Shown one piece after another: positions 53,560 to 64,000 of a stretch of DNA of 64,000 bases. The position numbers were made by a program, and so were the translations under genes. The notes below the pieces were generated by a model. The model was not told the origin of the DNA, searched no databases, and worked only from the letters and a program-made list of their open reading frames with translations. The DNA is taken from NCBI RefSeq assembly GCF_023101765.2, contig NC_064242.1:9288327-9352326 (forward strand), written 5' to 3'. This DNA comes from Spodoptera frugiperda (lineage: Eukaryota > Arthropoda > Insecta > Lepidoptera > Noctuidae). Within the stretch, counting starts at the first letter, position 1; each line of letters opens with the position of its first letter.

Positions 53560-55598
53560 AAGTAAATAAATCGTAAAACCGAATATTAAAAAAACACATT
53601 ACAGGCTTTATTTTTTTAGAATTAGAAGCGTTTACACTAGTCTATTTGAACATGACGAAAACAAGCAAAAATATTTAGGGTCGAGTCAAAAATAATGAAT
53701 GTCGGTGTAGCAAACAGTGGAAGCTTACGGTACCATGTTTATTGTAGGGCTGTGTCCTGGTGTACGTTCGTATGTGCATGTAATATCTGAGCCACATTCT
53801 GTCTGCTAATTAATTAGGATTATACTTAGCTCCGTTGTGGGTCAGATAAAACTTTGCGGGCAGGGCTGCCGTAGCGAGGTCGGGGATTTCGTATTTAAGT
53901 AACAAGCTTGCGGTGTTTCTCGTTTTCATAATGTTTTTTTTTTTCACTTTGAGTTATGTTGCGACTTGCGAGGTAAATTGTTTAATTTTATTATTGGTTG
54001 GGTCTTTGACTTGTTTTAAAATGTGTTAGAAATACATTATTTTAGCGTTGAATATGTTATTGTCGTACCTATACTCTTTACTTTAGACCACGTGCATAAG
54101 CATTCTCTGTTAAACATCCGATCTGCAACCCCCTAATATGTGTGGAGATAGCGTCTGATCCATTTTATGTAGATATAGTCCAGCGGTGAACTGTGGTAAT
54201 ACTTATCGGTTCTAAAACAAACAATTTATTCGTAGCTTTCCGTTGTTACACCACCAATTCCTACCTTAGCTGAAAACTAGGGTTGTCGATTTTATTTAGT
54301 TGTACATATTTATACATTAAATCATTATTAGTTTCGAATCTTTAGTTTATTAAACATAAAATACTCCCAATAAATTAATTCTTTGTTTTAGAATCTTAGT
54401 TCTAAAATGTTAAACTGGACTACTCATGCGAAATTTTCCAACCACAAAATGGTTTGAAATATGCATAATTAAGAAATGAAAGTCCTATAACTAATCCGAT
54501 GTCTAATCGATTTTTGACTCACCAAAATTGTGAGTCAACATATTAATTTCCATATTAAAAAACTGCTCCGTTGAGTCAACTAACCGAACTATTTTATATT
54601 ATAAAGGTGAATCAGTATCCCCCTAGTTTTCGTAGAACCACGCCATTAACACCAATAAAATGTCATTAACATAATTCATTAACCACAAGGGACTTTATTA
54701 GCGGTTGTTTATTCGTTTCGCTTTTGTTTTATTATGCCAAGCAATGAACGGTTTGCCAAAGATATTATTATGGTAGCTAATAAATATATTTTGACAGTAC
54801 TTATTGTCAGTGTTTGAATATACTAAACGGTATTCAATACTCAACTGCTTCGTTGGTTTTATGTGTGACCGCTGATAAAGTTGTTTCGGCTTCGATTGTT
54901 GGGTCGGGTTTGGATTTTGGAAATATCTTCGTAATAATTAATTAAAAATTAGATCCGACATACGTGACCGGTACTTTAAACAACATATTTCTCAACATAT
55001 TTAGTTTATTTTTCTTTTTTTTCCTTTGTTTCGATCTTTTGTAGAGAACCAACAGCATTTATATTTTATTCAATTATTATTATTAAATTAATACTGGACA
55101 GCCCTAGCTGCGCCGTGTGGTGCCACAGCCCTTAAATCATTCCGGTACTTAAATTTTACCTAATCCTTCCCGCGGTCCGACCTACTTTCCGTCTGATTGC
55201 GGTTGTGTTCAAGATTACAGATAAAATGCTTGAAGAATACCACTTTTAATAACACAGATATCGTACAAAACGTAGGAAATGCAGGTACGTGCTTGATGAC
55301 ATCGTTTTAATGAGATATTTTACTTAATCATTTGCGAAATAGAGTCGTAATTCGAAAGTTGATGTTGTACTCGTTAGTGTACAATGTATAGCAACTTTTG
55401 TTCTGATTGTCTCGCAACTGATTAGGGTTGTTAAATAAAATAATGACGTTGTTAGAAAGTACAGTAACTACGGAATAATAACGTACAATTTTCTTTACAG
55501 CCTACCTGAAATAACCGGGACACCATAAAATTGTACTGCTAACAAATTGCATTAGTTTCTTTTCTAAAAAGTTAAAGCTTCTTGCCTAGGTAGACTTA
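53560..55598. other. Intergenic DNA, AP-1-like site cluster only
   Basis: No gene or repeat family was recognised. ATATAGTCCAGCGGTGAACTGTGG near 54173-54196 may be a decayed LINE 3' end. Three AP-1-type heptamers cluster at 54515-54578. Confidence 0.4.
54514..54578. promoter_or_regulatory. Cluster of three AP-1-type sites, two as a hairpin
   Basis: TTGACTCAC (54514-54522) and GTGAGTCAA (54530-54538) form a perfect 9-bp inverted repeat around a 7-nt spacer. Each holds a TGACTCA/TGAGTCA heptamer. A third TGAGTCA is at 54572-54578. This heptamer is the classical Fos/Jun (AP-1) site. No nearby gene is visible, so function is unproven. Confidence 0.35.
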
Positions 55599-55856
55599 GT
55601 GCATATTCACCAAAGATGTGCAATCTAGATGCGCCGCCGCAAAGTAGCTGTGCGAGAAAGATGCGCAGCTCAAGTATGCGATGTATTGAGACTAGGGTAG
55701 CCCGGTAGAATAGCACGCATCTTTCCATATAAAAAGCATAGCATAGCTAAGTCCGTTTTCACCAATGGTAAGCTAAGTGTATCAATTAATAAAATTGGTT
55801 TAAGGCAAACGCATCTACAGCAAAGTAGCATTGCACATCTCTGGTTGAAAAGCACC
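55599..55856. repeat. MITE-like element with ~27-bp imperfect terminal inverted repeats
   Basis: GTGCATATTCACCAAAGATG, then TGCAAT, at the left is inverted at the right, where ATTGCACATCTCTGGTTGAA precedes AAGCACC. Internal GATGCGCCGCCGC and CAAACGCATC extend the relation. At about 258 bp with no coding capacity, it is best read as a MITE. Confidence 0.65.
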
Positions 55857-57203
55857 CTAATTTTATACTATACTTACATAGGTCGGTTTTTGTATGTAAT
55901 GTGGAATTCAGGAAAATAGTGTTCTATCTTAATTTATAATGTAACGTTTATTTTAAGAAACGTAAAATTCCTTCAATATTCAATCAACAAACAAACTCCC
56001 ATCCATTCATCAATTCCCAAAATAAACCCAACTTTCACATTTCCAACAACAAAATCGGAAACCTAACACAAACGCGTATCGTTCGATGTTTCGAGATAAT
56101 AAACTCGGGACGGAACGAGGTCGATTATTGAACTCCCGAAAATGACTGACAACGGGGCACAAATGAGTCTGTGTCGTAAAATTTAACGTGACACCAGACA
56201 CCCGCTGATAGTGACAATGGCGAAAGAAAGTGCCCATAACGAGAATTGATGAACCCCCCCTCCCCTCATAATGTGGCCCTGATGTCGGTTTGTGTGTACC
56301 AAGCCTTATATTGATTCAGAATCGACTATTAGACAGCCTGTCTACGTAAGATACTGCTATCGTCGATAAGGCTCATAATGAGTCTTTGCTCTTTATCATT
56401 TAGAAAATAAATACTTAGGTACGTACATTTTATCTATTTCAAGTTAGTCATTTAGGCTTTTAATGCTAAAGACCCCTTTTACTTTAAAGTCGACCCCTTA
56501 AGGTTGATTTCGGTCTAAAGCAATTAGGATTGAGATAATTGGATGATTAATCATTTTAGTTGTCCGCTATGAAGAGAAATGGTCTTTATTTAGCCTGATT
56601 TTTGGTAAGTTTCTTTTAGCCTAATCTAGACTACACTATCTAGATAATTAGACATTTTTCTCGACTAAATAAATAAATTCTATTCAGGAGTTAGGTGGTA
56701 ATAAGACATTCTAATATTTTATTCAATGTGACAAATGTGGAGAATAGAGAAACTTGTAGGTTTATCATCATCATCTTAGCTGATGAACATAGCCTCTCCC
56801 AATGACTTGGAGGTTGTATTTCTATAATTTAACTTTCCCATAAATTTTATTGTAGGCACGTAAAATGTTTTTGACTGCATATTACCGTGTCGTGTCATAA
56901 AATTACAAGATACCTATTTTCTAAAAAAGACCTCAACAGAAATTACATAAGTATGTAGAAGGCTTATAGTATGGTATACAAAACAAAGCCATAAACAGAA
57001 CAAAATACAAAACGTAAACTGTCAGATTTTACTTACTTCCTGCCAGTAAACCGTCAATCTATATGAAGACGCGATATGAAGAGATAGTTTCATGTATAAT
57101 GAATAACAATATTACGTTGAAGAAACTAACAATTTTCTTTGAAAATCTAAACTTAAGACCTGCCAACGTATTTAGAAAATGATTTCCTTTATAATAAACT
57201 GAG
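55857..57203. other. Intergenic DNA; GC-balanced segment 56000-56290; LINE 3' end
   Basis: 56000-56290 is single-copy-looking and GC-balanced, with a CCCCCCCTCCCC run at 56258. It could be regulatory. The only repeat recognised is the LINE fragment at 56762-56815. Confidence 0.4.
56762..56815 (-). mobile_element. LINE 3' end, ATC tail
   Basis: ATCATCATCATCTTAGCTGA, then TGAACATAGCCTCTCCCAAT and GACTTGGAGG, is the complement of the lepidopteran LINE 3' end that reads 'cctttgggagaggcctatgttcagc..gatgatgat'. It is related to 898-955, in the opposite orientation. Confidence 0.6.
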
Positions 57204-57347
57204 GCCTTAGTACAAGTTTGTTTTACATTAAACGAGAGCGCGGTCGGCGCTGTGATTGGTTGGTTCATTCACGACGGCCAATCAGCGCGCCGAACGCGCT
57301 CTCGTTTCGTCTTCGTTTAAAGTAAAGCAAACTTGTACTAAGGGTAC
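57204..57347. repeat. MITE family G, intact
   Basis: CCTTAGTACAAGTTTGTTTT (left) and the inverted GTAAAGCAAACTTGTACTAA (right) are terminal inverted repeats ending in GGGTAC. The centre carries AACGAGAGCGCGGTCGGCGC, GATTGGTTGG, GGCCAATCAGCGCG and CGCGCTCTCGTTTCG. Almost the whole ~144 bp can fold on itself. Confidence 0.85.
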
Positions 57348-58019
57348 TGCAATTTACACTAAAAGTAGAATAACGAACATATACATTACCTGTTATAAGT
57401 TACTTGCACGTTTTCTTGCATAGATATGTTACCATGTTATAATAGAGAACAGTATTATACCGTGTTCAAGATAATATATTCATAACTAGATACAGCGCAA
57501 CGTTAGCTTAAAACAAGTTTGTGCTGTGTTGAGTTCTAGAACATTATTATGAACGCTTATCATAACAAAACAGTTACATTGAAGAGGATAATGTAAAGAC
57601 ACGGTATTTTGCACTTAATTCACAGTTGTTTAGGTAGTTTTTACGTTGTTGATTAAGTAATTAGGAGCGTTGTAATTATGTGGATTGTTTTTGTGATTTT
57701 TGATGTAGATATAGCAGAGTATGATCTTATGTAAAGTTAGAATGTTAAGTAAAATGTCTAATTATAATTAGTAAAAGGTGAACGCACTTAATTATTTGTC
57801 TTTAAGATAAAGACTTTACTAAACTCTTTTCTTTGCTAACTGACATTTCAGATAAAGAAATCCCTCTAATTTCAAAGAAATAAGAAATGTTATTTATAAA
57901 GTTCAGAGGTTAAGGACCTCACTGCTTAATTATATTTGTCGTGCTATTGTTTCAAGCTGATACCACGTACAATGTACACTAGTACACCCACGTTATTACG
58001 ATATGAAATTGACGTAATC
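57348..58019. other. Intergenic AT-rich DNA, nothing recognised
   Basis: No gene, repeat family or RNA was recognised. Confidence 0.45.
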
Positions 58020-58640
58020 CTTTGTTACATTGTAAAAGCTCTTTTACAACGATCAGCTTGGGCATGCACATTTAATTCGCGTCATTTCACCAGACATCAA
58101 TTTCGGAAAATGTAATTACACACACCGAGTGAACAAGCGTAAAGCAAGATAACGCGTGACTGATGGCCGCCGTAATTATAAATCATTATTAAACACGGCC
58201 TAATAACACGCACACACAATGTTCAAGCGACCAACCTATATCACCGATGTATTTCTATACCAGACATTAATTAACCTCTTACAAGAGCCGGAGCTGTTGT
58301 ATGGAGCATGTATCGACACGGACCATTGGGCCAGATGGTGCATAATCTGAATCCAAATCCATACAGCAGGCACCGGCACCGGCCGCGTCCCGTATCCGTA
58401 ACCGAGCCGGCTCCCATCTAAAGCATTTGCATAGAAATTAGCCAACCAACCGACCGACCGACCGACATTTCACACAGAATAAATAACCCAACCACGCTAC
58501 ATCTTTGACTCCGCTAATGAAACGTTCGAGCGAATCCTACTTTGTTTCAAAAGCTCGTTTCAGTTTTCCTTTTGTCTAAATTTTTTACTTACGCTGGGTA
58601 CGCCGAGTACGCCGCGGCGGCGAAATGGTACTTTTACATG
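58020..58640. promoter_or_regulatory. Candidate cis-regulatory segment
   Basis: This GC-balanced block in AT-rich surroundings has homeodomain-type cores (TAATTA/TTAATT), an octamer-like ATTTGCAT at 58424-58431, and a small inverted pair (CTGTTGTATGGA at 58289, TCCATACAGCAG at 58359). It also carries a short tandem ACCGACCGACCGACC run (58449-58466). No open frame or known repeat explains it. The appearance is that of a conserved insect enhancer, but no comparison was possible. Confidence 0.25.
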
Positions 58641-59014
58641 AATGTGCAAAAATCGTGAAAAAATTGTACGTTGTACGCGAAAATGTATGCCTATCTTGAT
58701 AGAACGACGAATATATTTTGCAAAACTTTTCATGACCGAAAGTAAGGCGTGTTTTTGTCGATACTATACATTTTTAAAGAATTAGCAAACTTTTGCTAGG
58801 GTTTTAGTTAAATAATTTTCTTTCGTTTTCTTTCAATATTGTTTTATGTGGAGTAAAATGGTTGGGCTGACAGTCAGTTAATTTATTAATGCGCGATCGA
58901 TGATATCGTTCAATCGCTATGCATTTTATACGAGACGAAGACTGAAGCCAATTACGTCGGCGAGCTTGTAGTCATCAATAATGACTGACGAAAAACACTG
59001 GAAAGGTAACCAGG

Positions 59015-59156
59015 AACCTTAGTACGAGTTTGTAAGCGAAACGAGAGAGCGTTCGACGCTCCGATTGGCCAGCTTGAATAAACCAACCAATCAGAGCGCT
59101 GAACGTGCTCTCGTTTCGATTATTTTAAACGTAAAGCAAACTCGTACTAAGTGTAC
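59015..59156. repeat. MITE family G, intact
   Basis: CCTTAGTACGAGTTTGTAAG (left) is matched inverted by GTAAAGCAAACTCGTACTAA (right, ending GTGTAC). Core: CGAAACGAGAGAGCGTTCGA, GATTGGCC, CCAACCAATCAGAGCGC and GTGCTCTCGTTTCGA. It lies less than 2 kb from another member on each side. Confidence 0.85.
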
Positions 59157-59907
59157 GAGGAATTAGTGATTTGAAGTAATTCAATGATAATGGCAAATTA
59201 ATTGTTTGTTGGTGAAATGAAATGGTTTTAACCTAATTTCCTTTCTTTACCCATGAGCTAGTTTATCAGGCAATATAACCACCATGGTTTTTTAGTATAG
59301 AACGTAATGGCTAATATTATTTAGCCGGTGGCAATATTCCATTATTTTTTTGGCCATATCGTGAAATCAAATGTTTCACATAGCCGACCGATCAACAATA
59401 AATATTTGCGATTTGTTATTTTTGCTTCAAATAAAATGCCCCGAGCGTAACGTTCAAATATTTTATGCATTTTTATGTTTTATCGATACAGTAATATGGA
59501 TGAGATTATGTAATAAACTTGGTTTCCACACAAAGGGTACAATTCCAGCATTGTTATATTAAAATGACTGTAGATGATAGTTTATTATATGATAGCTAAT
59601 GAATGAATCAACATTAGTGTTGTTAAGTTTGTACTTATTATTGTTTCAACAAAATAACGATAAATCAAAGGAATTCATATTTTTTTCTTAAAATATTATT
59701 CATTATGTCTCAAAGTTAAAGCATTTTATTGTTTCGCTTTCGCGGAAATCTGTGAGAGCCGAATTTAGTATAGGTACTTGTACATTATATTTTTCGTGGA
59801 ATTACTTAATGGATGGGAAATAAAACTCTTGGAAAATTTCCCTTTGGGGTTGATCAGATTTAGCTTTTTGAAAATAATAAACGAAAGTAAAATGTAAAAT
59901 TAGTACA
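59157..59907. other. Intergenic AT-rich DNA, nothing recognised
   Basis: A 63-codon frame at 59371-59562 has no family resemblance. No repeat was recognised. Confidence 0.4.
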
Positions 59908-60085
59908 GTACCCTTAGTACGAGTTTGCTTTACGTTGAACGAAAATGACACGAGACCGCGTTGGACGCTCTGATTGGCTAGCACGAATGAACATACCTAT
60001 CAGAACGCTAGACGCGCTCTCGTTTCGATTTTACGTAAAGCTAACTTGAGTTAGCTTTACGTTTAATAAAAGAGTTAGCTTTACA
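59908..60085. repeat. MITE family G, right end rearranged
   Basis: GTACCCTTAGTACGAGTTTG opens the element. The core has GAGACCGCGTTGGACGCTCT, GATTGGC and CGCGCTCTCGTTTCGATTTT. The right arm CGTAAAGCTAACTTG is followed by inverted and direct copies of GTTAGCTTTACG, so the terminal GGGTAC is lost. Confidence 0.75.
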
Positions 60086-60359
60086 ATATACATATTGTAG
60101 TAAAAAAATTACATTTATTTCACTTTAAAATCGCCCGTTCGAATACATTACCCATATAGCAAAACTATGAACACATACACACAAACTCATGTAAGCCCCA
60201 CTTATGAGCCGCCATGATAGTTCAAAACAAAAGGTTTTTACAACCAGCCTTGATTACGTCCGGTGTTAAAACATCCTTTGGACTGACGTGACGCTGCATT
60301 CTGTGGTAAATGTGTCAATGTCGGTTGTTACCTTTTGTTTAATGACTATTTTAATATCA

Positions 60360-60766
60360 ACGGTTAAAAGAAAATAGGGTATAAGCGACATTTTGGTCAA
60401 AAAAGTGTTTTAAGTTTTTAAACTGACATGGTCACTAAGACTAGAATTGGAACTTAAAACGGGATATTTTGCAACAGTGCCGAAATATCGGAAACTCATT
60501 AAAATTGAAAAACATGGTAAATATCCCGTTTTAAGTTCCAATTTCTAAAAATGAGTTTATTATGCTATCCTACGTAAAAAAATCCGCTCTTTCGAATGCG
60601 CTACTATACTACTCTCATGGCTCTACGGTGATACATTTTTGGCGTTTATACCCTGACAAAAAAAAAAAAAACGTTTTCCTAGTATTCTTTCGACGACCGA
60701 CGAATTTAAACGGCTCTCCTGAACATTTCATTTTTTGTCGCTTATACCCTATTTCCTTTTAACCGT
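60360..60766. repeat. Nested foldback: 31-bp outer and 25-bp inner inverted repeats
   Basis: The outer arms CGGTTAAAAGAAAATAGGGT plus ATAAGCGACA (60361-60390) and their inverse at 60736-60765 differ at one base. Inside them, AATTGGAACTTAAAACGGGA (60445-60464, 25 bp in all) has a perfect inverse at 60519-60543. The element is about 407 bp and non-coding; an A-run lies at 60658-60671. It reads as a MITE containing another palindromic unit. The open frame at 60562-60762 is not supported. Confidence 0.8.
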
Positions 60767-61019
60767 CGATTTCTACTCATAGCTTTTGTTATGTAATCGT
60801 TGGTTGTAAATGGTGTGTGAAGTTGAATGAATAGAGCCTGTGTATAGTACTTAGGTGTTTAATTTTATACCATTGTGGATATTATCTATGATGTGTGTGG
60901 AAATTATGTAACAATTATGGTAAAGTGGATGTTATATTGTGTATGTGTTGAGTGGAAATGTAATCAATTCTGGATCTAATTGTGACGTCAGAAATTGGGT
61001 TATAATTTTGTAATAATTA

Positions 61020-61097
61020 TTTATCGTGAGACAAACTAGTTTAACTAAAAATCACGGTTTACTCACGTAAATTAATGGAGAAAAGCTCTACAAGAAA
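61020..61097 (+). repeat. Repeat family H 5' part
   Basis: TTATCGTGAGACAAACTAGT, TTAACTAAAAATCACGGTTT and ACTCACGTAAATTAATGGAG, then AAAAGCTCTAC, matches the beginning of 12563-12706. The GC-rich end is absent. Confidence 0.75.
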
Positions 61098-61570
61098 AGA
61101 TTCATATTTTTACTTAACATATAAAATTTTCAGATTAAATGTAATCTACATAATTTGAAATTTTACTTAACTTTTATAAATATCTTTACTAAATAATACC
61201 TATTATTAAGCATATTAGCAAAAACTCTATACTAACTCTTAAAGTAAAAGTGTTAAAATGCAAATTTATTTGACTTTTGAAATAGCTAGAACTAAGGGAA
61301 AAGGTTTGCGTACCGCAAATTCTTGAATCCCAAAGCGCGTCGAATATTTTAAAAACGGTTTTTTTTTCTTTTAAACGACTTACATAGTTCTCTTGATAAA
61401 ATATTTTATGATATTTGTTTCTGAGGTTAGAGGCGAGGTGATCTGGAAAAGGTGACTCGGGAATAAAATGGTGAACTGTTGAAAATGGAGTTGGTCCTAG
61501 TTAGGCTTTTACGGATTTACCTAAGTACGAAGTATCTAAGTTTGAATTTTTGTTTCATTAGTTTTCTTAG
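61098..61570. other. Intergenic AT-rich DNA, nothing recognised
   Basis: No gene or repeat was recognised. Confidence 0.45.
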
Positions 61571-61663
61571 TATCGTCACGCCTTTTATCTCCGAAGAGGT
61601 AGGCAGGCAGACACGTAATGCCACTGGATAACGTACAACAATATTTCACCATTTCCTTCTCTT
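61571..61663 (-). mobile_element. SINE family D 3' fragment
   Basis: AGTATCGTCACGCCTTTTAT, CTCCGAAGAGGTAGGCAGGC, ACACGTAATGCCACTGG and ATATTTCACCATTTCC is the complement of the family D 3' end. Confidence 0.7.
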
Positions 61664-64000
61664 AAAATTCCTCTTTAACATGAGTTAATATGTTACTTGT
61701 TACGAAATCAGTCTCGATCTGGTACAAGTTACAAAATACCACTATATTTAGTATATTAGCCAAACGTGTGAATAAACATTAGATAGACACATACTAACAG
61801 CAACGCCGTCACATTAATAATTTAAGCAACCACTGACATACTGAATTGACATTTAAAAGCGAAACCAAAACCCAGTATAAAACATTTACGTTCAGCATAT
61901 ATTAGAAGTAAATAGTAACTCCGATCTTATCGATAACCTTTCCCTTAAGTGTAAATGCCAATAGAATTAATTCCATTAAATCATAGCTCTAGTGATCCTC
62001 GTTAGGCCTCTGAGTTCCTAGTACTTAATAAATTGGAGCCAACATGCTTCGCTTAAGAGGAAAATAGCTGAGAGAGGCACATATCACCGCCCACTCAGAG
62101 CCGACTCGTAAATCAATAGAACTGAATGGCTTCAATGCATAAAGCTATTAATGCCTGTACGTTCCACGCTCTTTAACATATTTCAACGACCACATGCTAA
62201 AATAATACCCTACCGAAAATTAGCATACTGGTGTTTTAAGCCTATAAATGATTGGTATTTTCTTTGCACTGTGGCTCGCGTTATGGTATTGATTCACACT
62301 GTCTGTACGGTATTTGAGACTTCAGACCCAATACGTGTAGAGAACCCCTTGTATGCTAAACAAATGTTATATTTATGCACCTCTGCAATCGGAAAATAGT
62401 CAATCAAAAGATACTTGTTTTGATAAGTATCGTTATTTGCGTGCTTATTTATTGCTAGTATCTATTGGATGGAATTATTTATACGTGAAGACCTTAATAC
62501 GATTGCTTAGCAACTGTTCTTGATGAGATAGAATTGTTTCAGATTTCAAAGAGCAGACTTTGTTCGGCAACAGGCCTGATACGTAAGATTCATTACAACG
62601 GAGACGCTGCGACGGCTGGGGCTTGAGGTGGTTCGTTCTCTCAAAGACGTGATTGATCTCTATAATATCACAACTTTTACACATAAAAACAAGTATTTAC
62701 TAAAGTCTTCAACAGAGCTTGCGTGTTTCAAACCAGTGAGTCGTTCAGTATAAAAATTAAAACGAAAACCAAATACATGTAACACTGCAGGTGGGTAACT
62801 TGCAAGATTGAATCGTAATTGTATTAAATGCAGTTTTAATTATTAAATGTAATTTTATTCTTAATAACAGTTTCAAGAGAATGTTCGTAGCATGTATAGT
62901 AATTATAAATAAACATCGGTATGACAATTATTATGTGAACTTGAAATTACGTGTTGGACGTAATTATGATGTCGTAGTTATCAAATAATTATTATAAAAT
63001 AATAAATTACATACCTATCTGATGTGAGTTATTTCAAATTTACACTCGGTAATTTTGCTGTTGTATTTTCGTAAAGTACTATTGAATTATTTTTTTGTTT
63101 TAGAACTGTGTGTCGATAGATTTACCTACTTGTGATTTCTAAAGTAACTGGCGAAGTATATATATATATATTAGTCTACTTATCTATTTAGAGCCAGTTA
63201 TTACATTCAGGTGATGTAACGTTTATGACAATTTCGCCTTGTACCGAACCAATGCATGCATAAGAGTGTTCAGACTCGCGGTAATGAAATGCCGAATCAA
63301 CCCTTAAAAGCCAATAAAATACAAGCTCCCGTATTTATTTAGCGTTCTCATAAAATATTTTATTACAATGTCCAAACGAAACGATCGACGAGACACCACT
63401 TTGTAGCTGTGCCCTTGTTTCGTGGGGAACATGCGTCGAGATTTTATCGATATTGTCATATCGCATGTATGTATACGAGCACATTGCCGATACACATCGC
63501 AATATGTACAAGAGCCCTTGTACTTTATAGTCCACAGCACTCGTCTGGGCTCGAACAAAAGGCTAAAATGAATGTTAGGGCACAGAAGGTCGCACGCACA
63601 ATTTATCCTTTGTCATTATCATTGAATTTTTAATCGTAAGGGTTATTCAAATGACTTAAGTGTCCAATAATGGCTTTCTGTCTCCGTCACTAACATTTTG
63701 TTTTACATGTGTGTCGTAATTCACCCGAAACCCATTTTACTTAGTTAATAGACCGTGTCTCAAGCCATTACTGTAACCATCTAACAATTAAATTATAAAT
63801 AGTTCATCATAAACAATTTATTATGGACCATGTTTATTTTTAGTTAATACATTTTAATAGGAGACGTATCCTCTGTAATTTTTTTTCGGTGCGTCGGGCT
63901 ATAACCGAATTGAAATATTTACACAAACTTGCACAGCGGTGGACCAAGAATTTCACAGGACGGTTTTAGTGTCCTGTGTAATTATGCCACCCAAGTCCAT
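61664..64000. other. Intergenic DNA to the window end, nothing recognised
   Basis: AT-rich, with a short (TA)n run at about 63158-63171. Open frames of up to 84 codons overlap each other on both strands (63304-63633) and match no family. No repeat was recognised, so this end may be single-copy flank of another gene outside the window. Confidence 0.4.

Noticed and set aside
1..64000. CRISPR arrays, operons, rRNA or prophage
   Set aside because: No regularly spaced direct repeats, no gene clusters and no rRNA-like sequence. The window is insect nuclear DNA.

Overview
This is insect nuclear DNA, most likely from a noctuid-type moth. It is AT-rich and dense with short interspersed repeats. Four kinds of evidence point to Lepidoptera: tRNA-derived SINE families I know from noctuid genomes, Helitron-like elements ending in CTAG/CTAA before T, decayed non-LTR retrotransposon 3' ends with GAT or A-rich tails, and many foldback MITEs. 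I cannot name the species.

The only convincing protein-coding gene is at 4499-8260 (+). It is an uninterrupted 1253-codon gene for a Toll-like receptor of the insect long-ectodomain type (Toll-6/Toll-7/Toll-8/Toll-10/18-wheeler clade). It has a signal peptide, a long N-terminal LRR array, two LRRCT modules, a very Cys-rich juncture with an internal LRRNT, a second short LRR array, one membrane span, a cytoplasmic TIR domain and a C-terminal tail. A weak TATA-type promoter lies about 320 bp upstream. A ten-codon out-of-frame upstream ORF overlaps the start region. An ATTAAA poly(A) signal lies about 335 bp downstream of the stop.

Region by region: 1-4.2 kb is upstream flank, with a perfect 67-bp-arm hairpin at 120-296, a LINE 3' end and several decayed SINEs. 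4.2-8.6 kb is the receptor gene. 8.6-64 kb has no recognisable gene. It is a mosaic of SINE families, which I call A to E, a retroelement tail family F, MITE-like foldbacks, Helitron-like elements, LINE remnants and unclassified single-copy DNA. Some stretches with little repeat content and balanced base composition (about 35.2-37 kb, 41.4-41.8 kb, 56.0-56.3 kb, 58.0-58.6 kb) are candidates for regulatory DNA, but this rests only on their appearance.

No operon, CRISPR, phage or other multi-gene system is visible. I see no convincing previously undescribed system. The most useful leads are the atypical TIR domain and start-site arrangement of the receptor, the long perfect hairpin, a datable nested retroinsertion with a perfect 15-bp target duplication, and several compact MITE families.
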